Source: Desulfobulbaceae bacterium
GTDB taxonomy: Bacteria; Desulfobacterota; Desulfobulbia; Desulfobulbales; Desulfobulbaceae
Assembly (NCBI GenBank): GCA_015484845.1
Contig: WFUT01000230.1
Coordinates: 1 to 32,284 of the forward strand
DNA: 32,284 nt
Direction of reading: 5' to 3'
This document shows, in pieces, positions 24,549 to 32,284 of this stretch. The notes under the pieces were generated by a model, which was given only the letters and a program-made list of their open reading frames with translations, was not told where the DNA came from and made no database searches. How positions within the stretch are numbered: the stretch's first letter is position 1; each line of letters starts with the position of its first letter. The position numbers and the translations under genes were made by a program.

Positions 24549-27212
24549 ATGTCTGAGAAATACGATCTTCCCAAGGGATACGAATTCAAGGAGGTGGAGG
24601 GCCGCTGGTACCGCCGCTGGCTGGAACACAAGACCTTTGCCGCCACCATGGAGGAGGGCCGCGAGTCCTTTTCCATCGTCATCCCGCCGCCCAATGTCAC
24701 CGGCGTGCTCCACATCGGCCATGCCCTCAACAACACCCTGCAGGACATCCTGGTCCGCTACCACCGGATGAAGGGCGACAACACCCTCTGGGTGCCCGGC
24801 ACCGACCATGCCGGCATCGCCACCCAGAACGTGGTCGAGCGGCAGCTCGCCACCGAGAACCTGAGCCGGCACGACCTGGGCCGGGAGAAGTTCATAGAGC
24901 GGGTCTGGCAGTGGCGCACGGAAAAGGGCGGCACCATCATCAACCAGCTCAAGCGCATGGGCGCCTCCTGCGACTGGGACCGGGAGCGGTTCACCATGGA
25001 CGAGGGCCTGTCGCGGGCCGTGCGCGAGGTCTTTGTCCGGCTCTACAACGACGGCCTGATCTACAAGGGCGACTATATCGTCAACTGGTGTCCCCGCTGC
25101 CACACCGCCCTTGCCGACGACGAGGTGGAGCATGATCCCACCGAGGGCAGGCTCTACCATATCCGCTATCCCTATGCCGACGGCTCGGGGCACGTGGTGG
25201 TGGCCACCACCCGGCCCGAGACCATGCTCGGCGATACCGCCGTGGCCGTGCATCCCGATGACGAGCGCTACCAGGGGCTCAGGGACATCGGCATCAGCCT
25301 GCCGCTCACCGGCCGCACCATCCCGGTGGTCTATGACCACCACGTGCAGCGGGAATTCGGTACCGGCGCCCTCAAGGTCACCCCGGCCCATGACCGCGAC
25401 GACTACGAGATCGGCCTGCGCCACGACCTGGAGCGGATCAAGGTCATGGACGACCACGGCGTCATGAACGAGGCCGCGGGCCCCTATGCCGGCCTGGACC
25501 GGTTCGAGTGCCGGCGGCGCATCGTCGCCGACCTGGAGGAACAGGGATTTCTCGAGAAGATCGAGGACTACCAGCACGCGGTGGGCAAGTGCTACCGTTG
25601 CGGCACCGTGGTGGAGCCCACCACCTCCAGGCAGTGGTTCGTCTCGGTGCGGCCCCTGGCCGACAAGGCGGTGCAGGCGGTGCGCGAGGGCAGGATCCGC
25701 ATCTTCCCCAACACCTGGTACAACACCTTCTATGCCTGGATGGACAACATCCGCGACTGGTGCATCTCGCGCCAGATCTGGTGGGGGCACCGGATCCCGG
25801 CCTGGACCTGCCAGGCCTGCGGCGGCCTGACCGTGGCGGTCACGGACCCCGATGCCTGCTCCCACTGCGGCAGCAGCGAGATCGTCCAGGAAGAGGACGT
25901 GCTCGACACCTGGTTCTCGTCCGCGCTCTGGCCCTTCTCCACCCTGGGCTGGCCCGAGAAGACCCGGGAACTCGAGCTGTTCTACCCCACCTCGGTGCTG
26001 ATCACCAGTTTCGACATCCTCTTCTTCTGGGTGGCCCGCATGATGATGATGGGGCTGCACATCATGGAGGAGGTGCCCTTTCACGATGTCTACCTCCATG
26101 CCCTGGTCCGGGACAAGCATGGCAAGAAGATGTCCAAGTCCACGGGCAACGTGATCGACCCCCTGGACATGATCAAGACGTTCGGCACCGATGCCTTCCG
26201 TTTCACCCTGACCGCCTTTGCCGCCCAGGGCCGGGAGATCCGCATGGACGAGGAGCGGGTGGAGGGATACCGCCGCTTCATCAACAAGCTGTGGAACGCG
26301 GCCCGTTTCGCGCAGATGCACCTCAAGGACGAGGATCCCGGCATCACGGCCGTCACCGCCGATCCCGGCAGCCTGCCCCTGCCGCACCGCTGGATCCTCA
26401 GCCGTACCGACGCCACCATCCGCAAGGTGCTGGCGGCCATCGAGGGGTACAACTTCAACGAGATCGCCTCGGCCATCTACCAGTTCACCTGGCACGAGTT
26501 CTGCGACTGGTACCTGGAGTGGATCAAGGCCGATCTCTACGGGGATGACGAGCAGGCCCGGCGTAATGCCCGCGGCGTGCTCCTGGCGGTGCTGGAGAAT
26601 ATTCTGAAATTACAGCACCCGGTGACCCCGTTTGTCACCGAGGAGATCTGGAGCCAGCTGCCCGGCGAGCGCTCCTTCATCATGACCGAGCCCTATCCCG
26701 TGCCCGTGCCGGCCTGGCAGGACGCGGAGGCGGAGCAGGACATGGAACTGCTCATGGGCGTGATCTCCGGCCTGCGCACCATCCGCAGCGAGGCCGAGCT
26801 GCATCCCACTGCCAGGATCGAGGCCACCCTCATCTGTGCCGATGCGGCCAGGAGGGCCCTGCTCGAATCCTTTGCCACGGCCATCGGCGCCATGACCCGG
26901 GCCGGGCGGCTCGAGATCGTTGCCCGGGGCGAGGTGCCCGACGATGCCGGCCACGCCCTGTTCCAGGACGTGGAGATGGTGGTGCCCCTCAAGGGCCTCA
27001 TCGACGTGGCCGGGGAACTGGACAGGCTGGCCCGGGAACGGAAGAAGCTGGAAAAGGAGCTGGCCCGGGTCAGGGGCAAGCTGGCCAACGAGAAGTTCCT
27101 CGCCAAGGCGCCCGCCGCCGTGGTGGACAAGGAGCGGGCCAGGGAGGAGGAGCTGAAGACCCGGCTGGAGAAGAACGCCGAGTCCACTGCCAGGCTGAAC
27201 AGGCTCAACTAG
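24549..27212 (+). CDS. valS: Valyl-tRNA synthetase
   Basis: ValS charges tRNA-Val. The 887-residue class-I synthetase has the HIGH signature at residues 55-58 (PPPNVTGVLHIGH), KMSKS at 527-531, an editing (CP1) domain with TTRPETMLGDTAVAVHP near 220, and zinc-type CxxC motifs (CPRCH, CYRCG, CQACGG, CSHCG) in the middle. A coiled coil at the C terminus (about 822-887) fits the tRNA-binding arm. Length is normal. No ribosome-binding site precedes the ATG; the 20 bases before it are T-rich. The neighbouring nadC follows after 66 bases. Confidence 0.97.
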   Translation: MSEKYDLPKGYEFKEVEGRWYRRWLEHKTFAATMEEGRESFSIVIPPPNVTGVLHIGHALNNTLQDILVRYHRMKGDNTLWVPGTDHAGIATQNVVERQLATENLSRHDLGREKFIERVWQWRTEKGGTIINQLKRMGASCDWDRERFTMDEGLSRAVREVFVRLYNDGLIYKGDYIVNWCPRCHTALADDEVEHDPTEGRLYHIRYPYADGSGHVVVATTRPETMLGDTAVAVHPDDERYQGLRDIGISLPLTGRTIPVVYDHHVQREFGTGALKVTPAHDRDDYEIGLRHDLERIKVMDDHGVMNEAAGPYAGLDRFECRRRIVADLEEQGFLEKIEDYQHAVGKCYRCGTVVEPTTSRQWFVSVRPLADKAVQAVREGRIRIFPNTWYNTFYAWMDNIRDWCISRQIWWGHRIPAWTCQACGGLTVAVTDPDACSHCGSSEIVQEEDVLDTWFSSALWPFSTLGWPEKTRELELFYPTSVLITSFDILFFWVARMMMMGLHIMEEVPFHDVYLHALVRDKHGKKMSKSTGNVIDPLDMIKTFGTDAFRFTLTAFAAQGREIRMDEERVEGYRRFINKLWNAARFAQMHLKDEDPGITAVTADPGSLPLPHRWILSRTDATIRKVLAAIEGYNFNEIASAIYQFTWHEFCDWYLEWIKADLYGDDEQARRNARGVLLAVLENILKLQHPVTPFVTEEIWSQLPGERSFIMTEPYPVPVPAWQDAEAEQDMELLMGVISGLRTIRSEAELHPTARIEATLICADAARRALLESFATAIGAMTRAGRLEIVARGEVPDDAGHALFQDVEMVVPLKGLIDVAGELDRLARERKKLEKELARVRGKLANEKFLAKAPAAVVDKERAREEELKTRLEKNAESTARLNRLN

Positions 27213-27251
27213 CGGCAGTCTCCCGCCGCCAGGGCCGGGACACTGCAGGAG

Positions 27252-27275
27252 CGTGCACACCCGTGCACGAGGGGG
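27252..27275 (+). promoter_or_regulatory. Hairpin abutting the nadC ribosome site
   Basis: CGTGCAC (27252-27258) and GTGCACG (27263-27269) form a perfect 7-bp stem with loop ACCC. AGGGGG (27270-27275), the ribosome site of nadC, begins at the base of the stem. Confidence 0.45.
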
Positions 27276-27278
27276 ACC

Positions 27279-28130
27279 ATGGAACTCGATACCTTTCTGC
27301 TCGACGAACAGTTACGCGCTTTTCTGAAAGAGGACCTGGAGCATGGTGATATCACCACCGAGGCCCTCTTCACCGGGGACGAGACTGCGCTCGTGACCAT
27401 GATCGCCCGCCAGGACCTGGTGGCGGCCGGCATGGAGCGGGTCGCGGCCCGGGTCTTCTGCCTGCTCGGCGACGGCACCATCACCTTCGGCCAGATGGCC
27501 GCGGACGGCGAGCGGAAGAAAAAAGGCGAGGTGCTGATGACCATCAACGGCCCGGTCCGCACCCTGCTCCGGGGCGAGCGGGTGGCGCTCAACCTGGTGC
27601 AGCGGCTGTGCGGCATTGCCACCCTCACTGCCGCGTTCGTGGAGCGGCTGGCCGGACTGGACGTGCAGATCGTCGACACCCGCAAGACCACGCCGGGCCT
27701 GCGCATGCTGGAGAAGTACGCGGTACGGGCCGGCGGCGGTGGCAACCACCGCTACAGCCTGGCCGACGGCGTGCTGATCAAGGACAACCACATCGCGGCC
27801 TGCGGCTCCATCAGCGAGGCGGTGCGCCGGGTGCGGGCGCGGGTTCCCCATACCATGGCCATCGAGGTGGAGTGCGATGACCTTGACCAGGTGCGGGAGT
27901 GCCTGGACAGCGGCGTGCCGGTGATCATGCTTGACAACATGGACCCGGCCGCCATGCGGGAGGCCGTGGCCATGGCGGCTGGCAGGGCCCTGCTCGAGGC
28001 CTCGGGTGGCGTCACCCTGGACACGGTGCGGGAGATCGCCGAGACCGGGGTGGACATCATCTCCGTCGGCAGCCTCACCCATTCGGCGCCGGCCAGCGAT
28101 ATCGGCCTGGACTGGATGAGCCGGGGGTGA
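27279..28130 (+). CDS. nadC: Nicotinate-nucleotide diphosphorylase (carboxylating)
   Basis: NadC (quinolinate phosphoribosyltransferase) makes nicotinate mononucleotide from quinolinate and PRPP in de novo NAD synthesis. The 283-residue length is typical. Family motifs are present: [11 protein letters not shown] near the N terminus, DTRKTTPG (133-140), GGGGNHR (152-158), LIKDNHI (166-172), and the barrel strands EVECDD and IMLDNMD near 200-225. The start follows AGGGGG by three bases. It probably shares a transcript with valS. nadA and nadB are not in the window. Confidence 0.96.
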   Translation: MELDTFLLDEQLRAFLKEDLEHGDITTEALFTGDETALVTMIARQDLVAAGMERVAARVFCLLGDGTITFGQMAADGERKKKGEVLMTINGPVRTLLRGERVALNLVQRLCGIATLTAAFVERLAGLDVQIVDTRKTTPGLRMLEKYAVRAGGGGNHRYSLADGVLIKDNHIAACGSISEAVRRVRARVPHTMAIEVECDDLDQVRECLDSGVPVIMLDNMDPAAMREAVAMAAGRALLEASGGVTLDTVREIAETGVDIISVGSLTHSAPASDIGLDWMSRG

Positions 28131-28151
28131 TCCTGCCGTGTTGCCGGGCGC

Positions 28152-28173
28152 GGCCGGCCGTTGTCGGCCGGCC
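28152..28173. terminator. GC hairpin between convergent genes
   Basis: GGCCGGCC (28152-28159) and GGCCGGCC (28166-28173) form a perfect 8-bp stem with loop GTTGTC between the ends of nadC and the small minus-strand gene. There is no T run on either side, so termination in both directions is an inference from position. Confidence 0.5.
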
Positions 28174-28178
28174 CTGGT

Positions 28179-28553
28179 TCACTTGCCGGGCCCGCGGACC
28201 AGTGTGAGCCGCGGCCGTGGCGCAGGCACCTCTCCCGGTCCCGCTGCCGCCTTCTTTATGCAACCGGACGTCCCGTCCAGGGCGGGCAGGAACCTGTTCA
28301 CCACCTGGTCCCAGAACAGGGCCCTGATGAGGGCCAACCGGTTCTCGGCCGAACCGCTGCCGCGAAGGGCCCGGTCAAGCAGTTGTTGCTGCCGCTCCAG
28401 GCCGGCACGGATCTTCTCGTCCTCGTAGCTGTCAATGGCCTCCCTGATAAGCCGTCGCCGTTCCCTCTCAAAGGCGAGCCGGTCCTCCCGGAACAGGGTG
28501 GCAAGGTGTTCGAGTTCGCCATTGGGCCGATGTTGTCCTGTCTGAACAGTCAT
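28179..28553 (-). CDS. Small charged helical protein of unknown function
   Basis: A 124-residue protein that I do not recognise with certainty. Residues about 12-90 are strongly charged and helical (REDRLAFERERRRLIREA; ERQQQLLDRAL), and the tail (about 95-124) is Pro/Gly-rich. The helical part is loosely like DUF3135 proteins, but that is a weak impression. Its ATG lies nine bases after the stop of the GGDEF-EAL gene, so it is almost surely in the same operon, third after the chemotaxis receptor. The ribosome site (GAGATCGGA) is weak, which fits translational coupling. No signal peptide or membrane segment. Confidence 0.6.
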   Translation of the reverse strand: MTVQTGQHRPNGELEHLATLFREDRLAFERERRRLIREAIDSYEDEKIRAGLERQQQLLDRALRGSGSAENRLALIRALFWDQVVNRFLPALDGTSGCIKKAAAGPGEVPAPRPRLTLVRGPGK

Positions 28554-28562
28554 ATTCCGATC

Positions 28563-31526
28563 TCATGAAGAGGTTTGGGTGGCAGGGAAGGGACGCAGCA
28601 CGCATCTTTCCCCGTGGCGCTGCGCCTTTTCCCTGCACACGGGATTGCCGCAGCGGTACCCCTTGAGCAGCTTCTCCGATGGCATCTGCAGCAGCTCGGT
28701 CATCCTCGTCGCCGGTACGGGCGGACTGACCAGGAATCCCTGGATGAGGTGGCAGCCGTGCTCGCACATGAAGTGGGCCTGCTCGTGCGTCTCCACGCCT
28801 TCGGCGATCACGCCCAGGCCGAGGCTGGCCGCCATGTTGATGATGGTCGAGGCCAGGATGGCGTCGTCCTGGTCCCGGGGCAGGTTGCGGACGAATGAGC
28901 GGTCGATCTTGAGAATATCGATGGGCAGCTGCTTGAGATAGGCGAGCGAGGAATAGCCGGTGCCGAAATCGTCCACCGAGATCCTGATCCCCATCTTCTT
29001 CAGTTCCCAGAGCAGGCCGATGGCCAGGTCCTCCCGTTCCATCATCAGGGTCTCGGTGATCTCCATCTCCAGCGCGTCCGCCGGCAGGCCGCTTTCAAGC
29101 AGGGCCGCCCGCACCGAGTAGAGAAAGTTCTCCTGGCAGAACTGCCTGGGCGACAGGTTGACCGAGACGGTGAGGGCGAAACCCTGCGTCAGCCAGCGCG
29201 CCGTCTGCCTGCAGGCGGTGAGCAGGACCTGTTCCGCCAGGGGAATGATGAGCCCCGTGCTCTCGGCCAGGGGAATGAACTCGGCCGGCGAGACCAGCTC
29301 GCCCGGCTCCGGCTCCCAGCGGACAAGGGCCTCGACCCCGACGATCCGCCGCCGGACCAGGTCGACCTTGGGCTGGTAATAGACAAGGAATTCATTGTCC
29401 ACCAGGGCCTGCCGCAGCCGGGTGCTCAGGGAGAAACGCCGGGTCATCCGTTCGTTGAGCTCCAGGGTGAACAGGTGGTGGGTGTTCTTGCCGTCTTCCT
29501 TGGCCCGGTACATTGCCAGGTCCGCGTTGGAGATCAGGGTCTCTTCGTCCTCGCCGTCGTCGGGGGCCACGGCAACACCGGCGCTGATGGTGATGAAGAG
29601 CTGCCGGCTTTCGATGTTGAACGGCGCCTGAAAGCTCTCCCCGATCCGCCGGGCCATGTCGGCCGCAGCCTGGACATCGGTGATGTTCTCCAGCAGGACA
29701 ATGAAATCGTCACTGCCCTGGCGGGCCACGGTATCGTTCTCGCGCACGCACTGTCGTATCCGCATGGCGGCCTGCTGGAGGAGCAGGTCGCCCACGGTAT
29801 GGCCCAGGGCATCGTTGATCTGTTTGAAGTCATCCAGGTCCACCATGATCACGGCCAGTTTCCTGCCCATCTGCCGGGCATGCCGCAGGGCGACCTTGAG
29901 GCGGTCCAGGAGCAGGGTTCGGTTGGGCAGGCCGGTGAGGGCGTCGTGGTAGGTCTGGAAGTGGAGCTCTTTTTCCTGGCTCCTGATCTCGGTCATGTCG
30001 TGAAAGACGAAGATCACGCTGCCGACCTCGCCGCGCTGGTCATTGAGCGAGGTGACGTGCATCCGGATGGGATAGATCTCGCCGTTCTTTCGCCGGCTCC
30101 ATATGTCTCCCTGCCAGAAACCCTGTTCCCGCACGGCCTCCCACATCTCCTCGTAAAGCCCCTCGGGATGACGGTCCGACTTGAAGACCGAGGTGTCCCT
30201 GCCGACCACGTCCACCGGCTCGTAGCCTGTCATCCGCCGGGCGGCCGGGTTCATCTCCCTGATGATGCCGTTGGCGTCGGTGACCACGATGCCCTCGATG
30301 GTGTGGGTGAAGATCTTGTCAAAGAGCCTGAGCTGTGATTCCGTCTTCCTGATGAGGCTGATATCCTGGAAGCTGCCATGCTTGCCGACCGGCCTGCCGT
30401 CCGTGTCAAGGGCGTCTTCGTATTCGACCCGCATGGTGATGAAGTGATCGCCGCCACCGTGCCGGATCCGGAATTCAATGGCATCTGTTCCGCTGCTCTC
30501 TTCCATGCGGGAAAAAAAGGCGCTCACCTGGCGACGGTCGTCGGGATGCACCAGGTGCAGGAGGCTGGAGCGGCTGGGATGAAAGGTGCCCGGGTCCAGG
30601 CCGAGGATGGAGTAGATGGCCTCGGAGATGTTGAGACGGTTGCTGCGGCGGTCCCACTGCCAGTATCCCAGCCTGGCGATCTTCTGGGCGTTTTCCAGTT
30701 GCCTCTCGATGAGGCGCAGGGACTGCTCGGTCTGTTTCTGCCGGCTGATGTCGACGAGGTAGCCGTGGTAGTGGGTGATACGGCCATGGTCGTCGCGCAG
30801 GACAGTGGTGGTGTCGTAGACCCAGCATGTCCGGCCCCCACGGTCGATGAGCCTGTATTCCTGGACAAAGGTATCCTCTCCTGCCCTGCCGTGGGCCTCC
30901 ACCTCCTCGCTGACCCGCTGCAGGTCGTCCGGGTGGATGATATCCGGGTAGCTGATCCGGTTTTGGAGGAGATCCTCGCGAGAGTAGCCAAAGACCTTTT
31001 CCACGTTGGCCGAGACATACTCCACCGGCCACCCCCGGGTCGCCTTCCACTTGAAGACCACGGTGGGGCCGGCGTCAAAGAGGCGTTTTTCCCGGCGCAG
31101 TTCCCTCTCTGTCTCCTTGAGCCGGGTGACATCCCGGTTCGTCGCCCGCCGCCCCAGCCAGCGCCCGTCTGCCGAGAAGACAGACTGGCACTGGTGCCAG
31201 ATCCAGCGCGTCCGGCCGTCCCTGTCCCTGATGCGGAATTCCATTTCCGCGGTCTGGTCCAGGTGGTCGAGGTGTTTGCAGTGATGGTCAATGAGTCGCT
31301 GCCGGTCCTCGGGGTGGACGATCTCCATGAGCAGGTCCGGGTTGCGGAGGAACTCGTCGCTGCCATAGCCGGTGATCCGCTCGCAGGCCGGGGAGATGTA
31401 ACCACAGGTACCGTCGGGCAGTATCCAGGCCTCCCAGTCAAAGGAACCGTCGGCTATGATGCGGAAACGTTCGTCCTGGTCCTGCGGTTGCAGGGGAGAG
31501 TGCTGCTTGTCTATCTGTCTGCCCAT
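28563..31526 (-). CDS. Four-PAS GGDEF-EAL protein, probable cyclic-di-GMP phosphodiesterase
   Basis: A 987-residue soluble protein: PAS domains at about 20-135, 148-262, 285-395 and 400-515, then GGDEF (520-690) and EAL (about 705-945). The diguanylate cyclase site reads GSDDF (604-608) in place of GGDEF, so synthesis is probably lost. The EAL side keeps EALVRW (732-737), VNLSPRQF, EITETL, VDDFGTG (851-857), LKIDRSFV and AEGVETHEQ, so it should degrade cyclic di-GMP. A C-terminal tail past the EAL domain has three cysteines (C959, C964, C975) and a His, not part of the usual fold. AGGA stands nine bases before the ATG. It follows the chemotaxis receptor by 25 bases. Confidence 0.9.
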   Translation of the reverse strand: MGRQIDKQHSPLQPQDQDERFRIIADGSFDWEAWILPDGTCGYISPACERITGYGSDEFLRNPDLLMEIVHPEDRQRLIDHHCKHLDHLDQTAEMEFRIRDRDGRTRWIWHQCQSVFSADGRWLGRRATNRDVTRLKETERELRREKRLFDAGPTVVFKWKATRGWPVEYVSANVEKVFGYSREDLLQNRISYPDIIHPDDLQRVSEEVEAHGRAGEDTFVQEYRLIDRGGRTCWVYDTTTVLRDDHGRITHYHGYLVDISRQKQTEQSLRLIERQLENAQKIARLGYWQWDRRSNRLNISEAIYSILGLDPGTFHPSRSSLLHLVHPDDRRQVSAFFSRMEESSGTDAIEFRIRHGGGDHFITMRVEYEDALDTDGRPVGKHGSFQDISLIRKTESQLRLFDKIFTHTIEGIVVTDANGIIREMNPAARRMTGYEPVDVVGRDTSVFKSDRHPEGLYEEMWEAVREQGFWQGDIWSRRKNGEIYPIRMHVTSLNDQRGEVGSVIFVFHDMTEIRSQEKELHFQTYHDALTGLPNRTLLLDRLKVALRHARQMGRKLAVIMVDLDDFKQINDALGHTVGDLLLQQAAMRIRQCVRENDTVARQGSDDFIVLLENITDVQAAADMARRIGESFQAPFNIESRQLFITISAGVAVAPDDGEDEETLISNADLAMYRAKEDGKNTHHLFTLELNERMTRRFSLSTRLRQALVDNEFLVYYQPKVDLVRRRIVGVEALVRWEPEPGELVSPAEFIPLAESTGLIIPLAEQVLLTACRQTARWLTQGFALTVSVNLSPRQFCQENFLYSVRAALLESGLPADALEMEITETLMMEREDLAIGLLWELKKMGIRISVDDFGTGYSSLAYLKQLPIDILKIDRSFVRNLPRDQDDAILASTIINMAASLGLGVIAEGVETHEQAHFMCEHGCHLIQGFLVSPPVPATRMTELLQMPSEKLLKGYRCGNPVCREKAQRHGERCVLRPFPATQTSS

Positions 31527-31551
31527 AATTTAGTTTCCTGGTCAGTTGAAA

Positions 31552-32284
31552 TCAGACCTTGAACCTGCCTGCCATGGTCCGGAGCTGTTCCGCCAGTTCG
31601 GACAGCTCGCGAACGCTGGCCATGACCTGGCCGCTGGAACCATTCATCTCGGCGGCCGCCCTGTTGACCGCGGCAATGTCGCTGGCGATCTCGTTGGACA
31701 CGGTCGAGCCCTGTGCCACGTGTTCACTTACCTCCTGCAGTCCCTGCGTGGCCTGGCTCATGTTGTCCGCGATCTCCCGGGTGGTGGCGGTCTGCTCCTC
31801 CACCGCGGCGGCAATGGTGGCGACAATGGTGTTGATCTCGTCGATCACGGTGGAGATGCGGCCTATCTGGGTCACCGTGCCCTGGCTGGAGTGCTGGATG
31901 CTCTCGATCCTGGTCCGGATCTCGCCGGTCGCTTCGACGGTCTGCTTGGCCAGTTCCTTGATCTCGTTGGCGACCACGGCAAACCCCTTGCCCGCATCGC
32001 CGGCCCTTGCTGCCTCGATGGTGGCGTTCAGGGCCAGCAGGTTGGTCTGGTCCGAGATCTCGGTGATGGTCTCGGTTACCTTGCCGATCTCGTTGGCGGC
32101 ATGCCCCAGTTCGCCGATCTTTTCCGATGCCGCCCGCACGTCGGCAACCGCCGAGGAGGTGATGGCCGAGGCCTTGGCGGTATTGCCGGATATCTCGCTG
32201 ATGGCACTCGAGAGCTCCCCGGCCGTGGCGGCGACAATGCTGACGTTGGTGGCGGCCTGTTCCACCGTGGCGGCGACACTGCCC
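31552..32284 (-). CDS. Methyl-accepting chemotaxis protein, C-terminal part
   Basis: The gene runs off the window edge; 243 C-terminal residues are visible and the start is missing. They are the long coiled-coil signalling domain of an MCP. The hairpin tip that contacts CheA and CheW is intact: [22 protein letters not shown] then [15 protein letters not shown]. The C terminus ends without a CheR pentapeptide. Whether it is a membrane receptor or a soluble one cannot be told. It is the first visible gene of a unit with the PAS-GGDEF-EAL gene 25 bases later, linking taxis and cyclic di-GMP. Confidence 0.93.
   Translation of the reverse strand, partial: GSVAATVEQAATNVSIVAATAGELSSAISEISGNTAKASAITSSAVADVRAASEKIGELGHAANEIGKVTETITEISDQTNLLALNATIEAARAGDAGKGFAVVANEIKELAKQTVEATGEIRTRIESIQHSSQGTVTQIGRISTVIDEINTIVATIAAAVEEQTATTREIADNMSQATQGLQEVSEHVAQGSTVSNEIASDIAAVNRAAAEMNGSSGQVMASVRELSELAEQLRTMAGRFKV

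Noticed and set aside
24231-26495. Long minus-strand frame of 754 codons
   Set aside because: Antisense shadow of valS that happens to run on through the non-coding leader.
1-32284. CRISPR, insertion sequence, prophage or integron
   Set aside because: No regularly spaced repeats, no transposase, integrase or phage protein in any frame.

Overview
The window is a GC-rich bacterial chromosome segment that is almost fully coding. The outer-membrane lipoprotein enzyme Lnt and a periplasmic binding protein with a signal peptide show a Gram-negative cell. A fused alpha/beta acetyl-CoA carboxyltransferase next to a divergent biotin carboxylase, several PAS sensor kinases and several cyclic-di-GMP proteins suggest a Desulfobacterota (Desulfobulbales-like) bacterium. 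That assignment is inference from gene content; no marker search was possible.

Layout. 1-3546 (+): a terminator from an upstream gene, then trkH-trkA (potassium uptake) and a membrane-anchored protein of unknown function. 3712-5004 (+): a PAS histidine kinase with its own promoter. 5093-7273 (-): a dicarboxylate/amino-acid symporter fused to a periplasmic-type binding domain. 7353-7805 (-): tRNA-Lys(CUU) with promoter and terminator, and a 71-residue cysteine-rich protein. 8054-11781 (-): the accC-like and accA/accD-fusion pair. 12084-14539 (+): corC-lnt, overlapping by one base. 14656-20298 (-): an orphan LivK-type binding protein, a hybrid GAF/PAS kinase with receiver, and a membrane PAS-GGDEF-EAL protein. 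20590-22978 (+): prfB with its programmed frameshift, and an Fe-S/CCG oxidoreductase whose start abuts the prfB stop. 23200-28130 (+): dgt, a structured non-coding stretch, valS and nadC. 28179-32284 (-): the end of a chemotaxis receptor, a four-PAS GGDEF-EAL protein and a small charged protein, apparently one operon.

How it works together. Housekeeping genes (potassium uptake, fatty-acid initiation, lipoprotein maturation, translation, dNTP and NAD metabolism) are interleaved with sensory genes. Five signalling proteins (two histidine kinases, two GGDEF-EAL proteins, one MCP) sit within 32 kb, two of them directly linked to a binding protein or an MCP.

I see no CRISPR array, prophage, intact insertion sequence or recognisable defence island. 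The places most worth a second look are the structured DNA upstream of valS (24298-24540), the acetyl-CoA carboxylase module without a carrier protein, the transporter-binding domain fusion, and the cysteine-rich small gene at 7590-7805. Promoters were read by eye as -35/-10 matches and are tentative.
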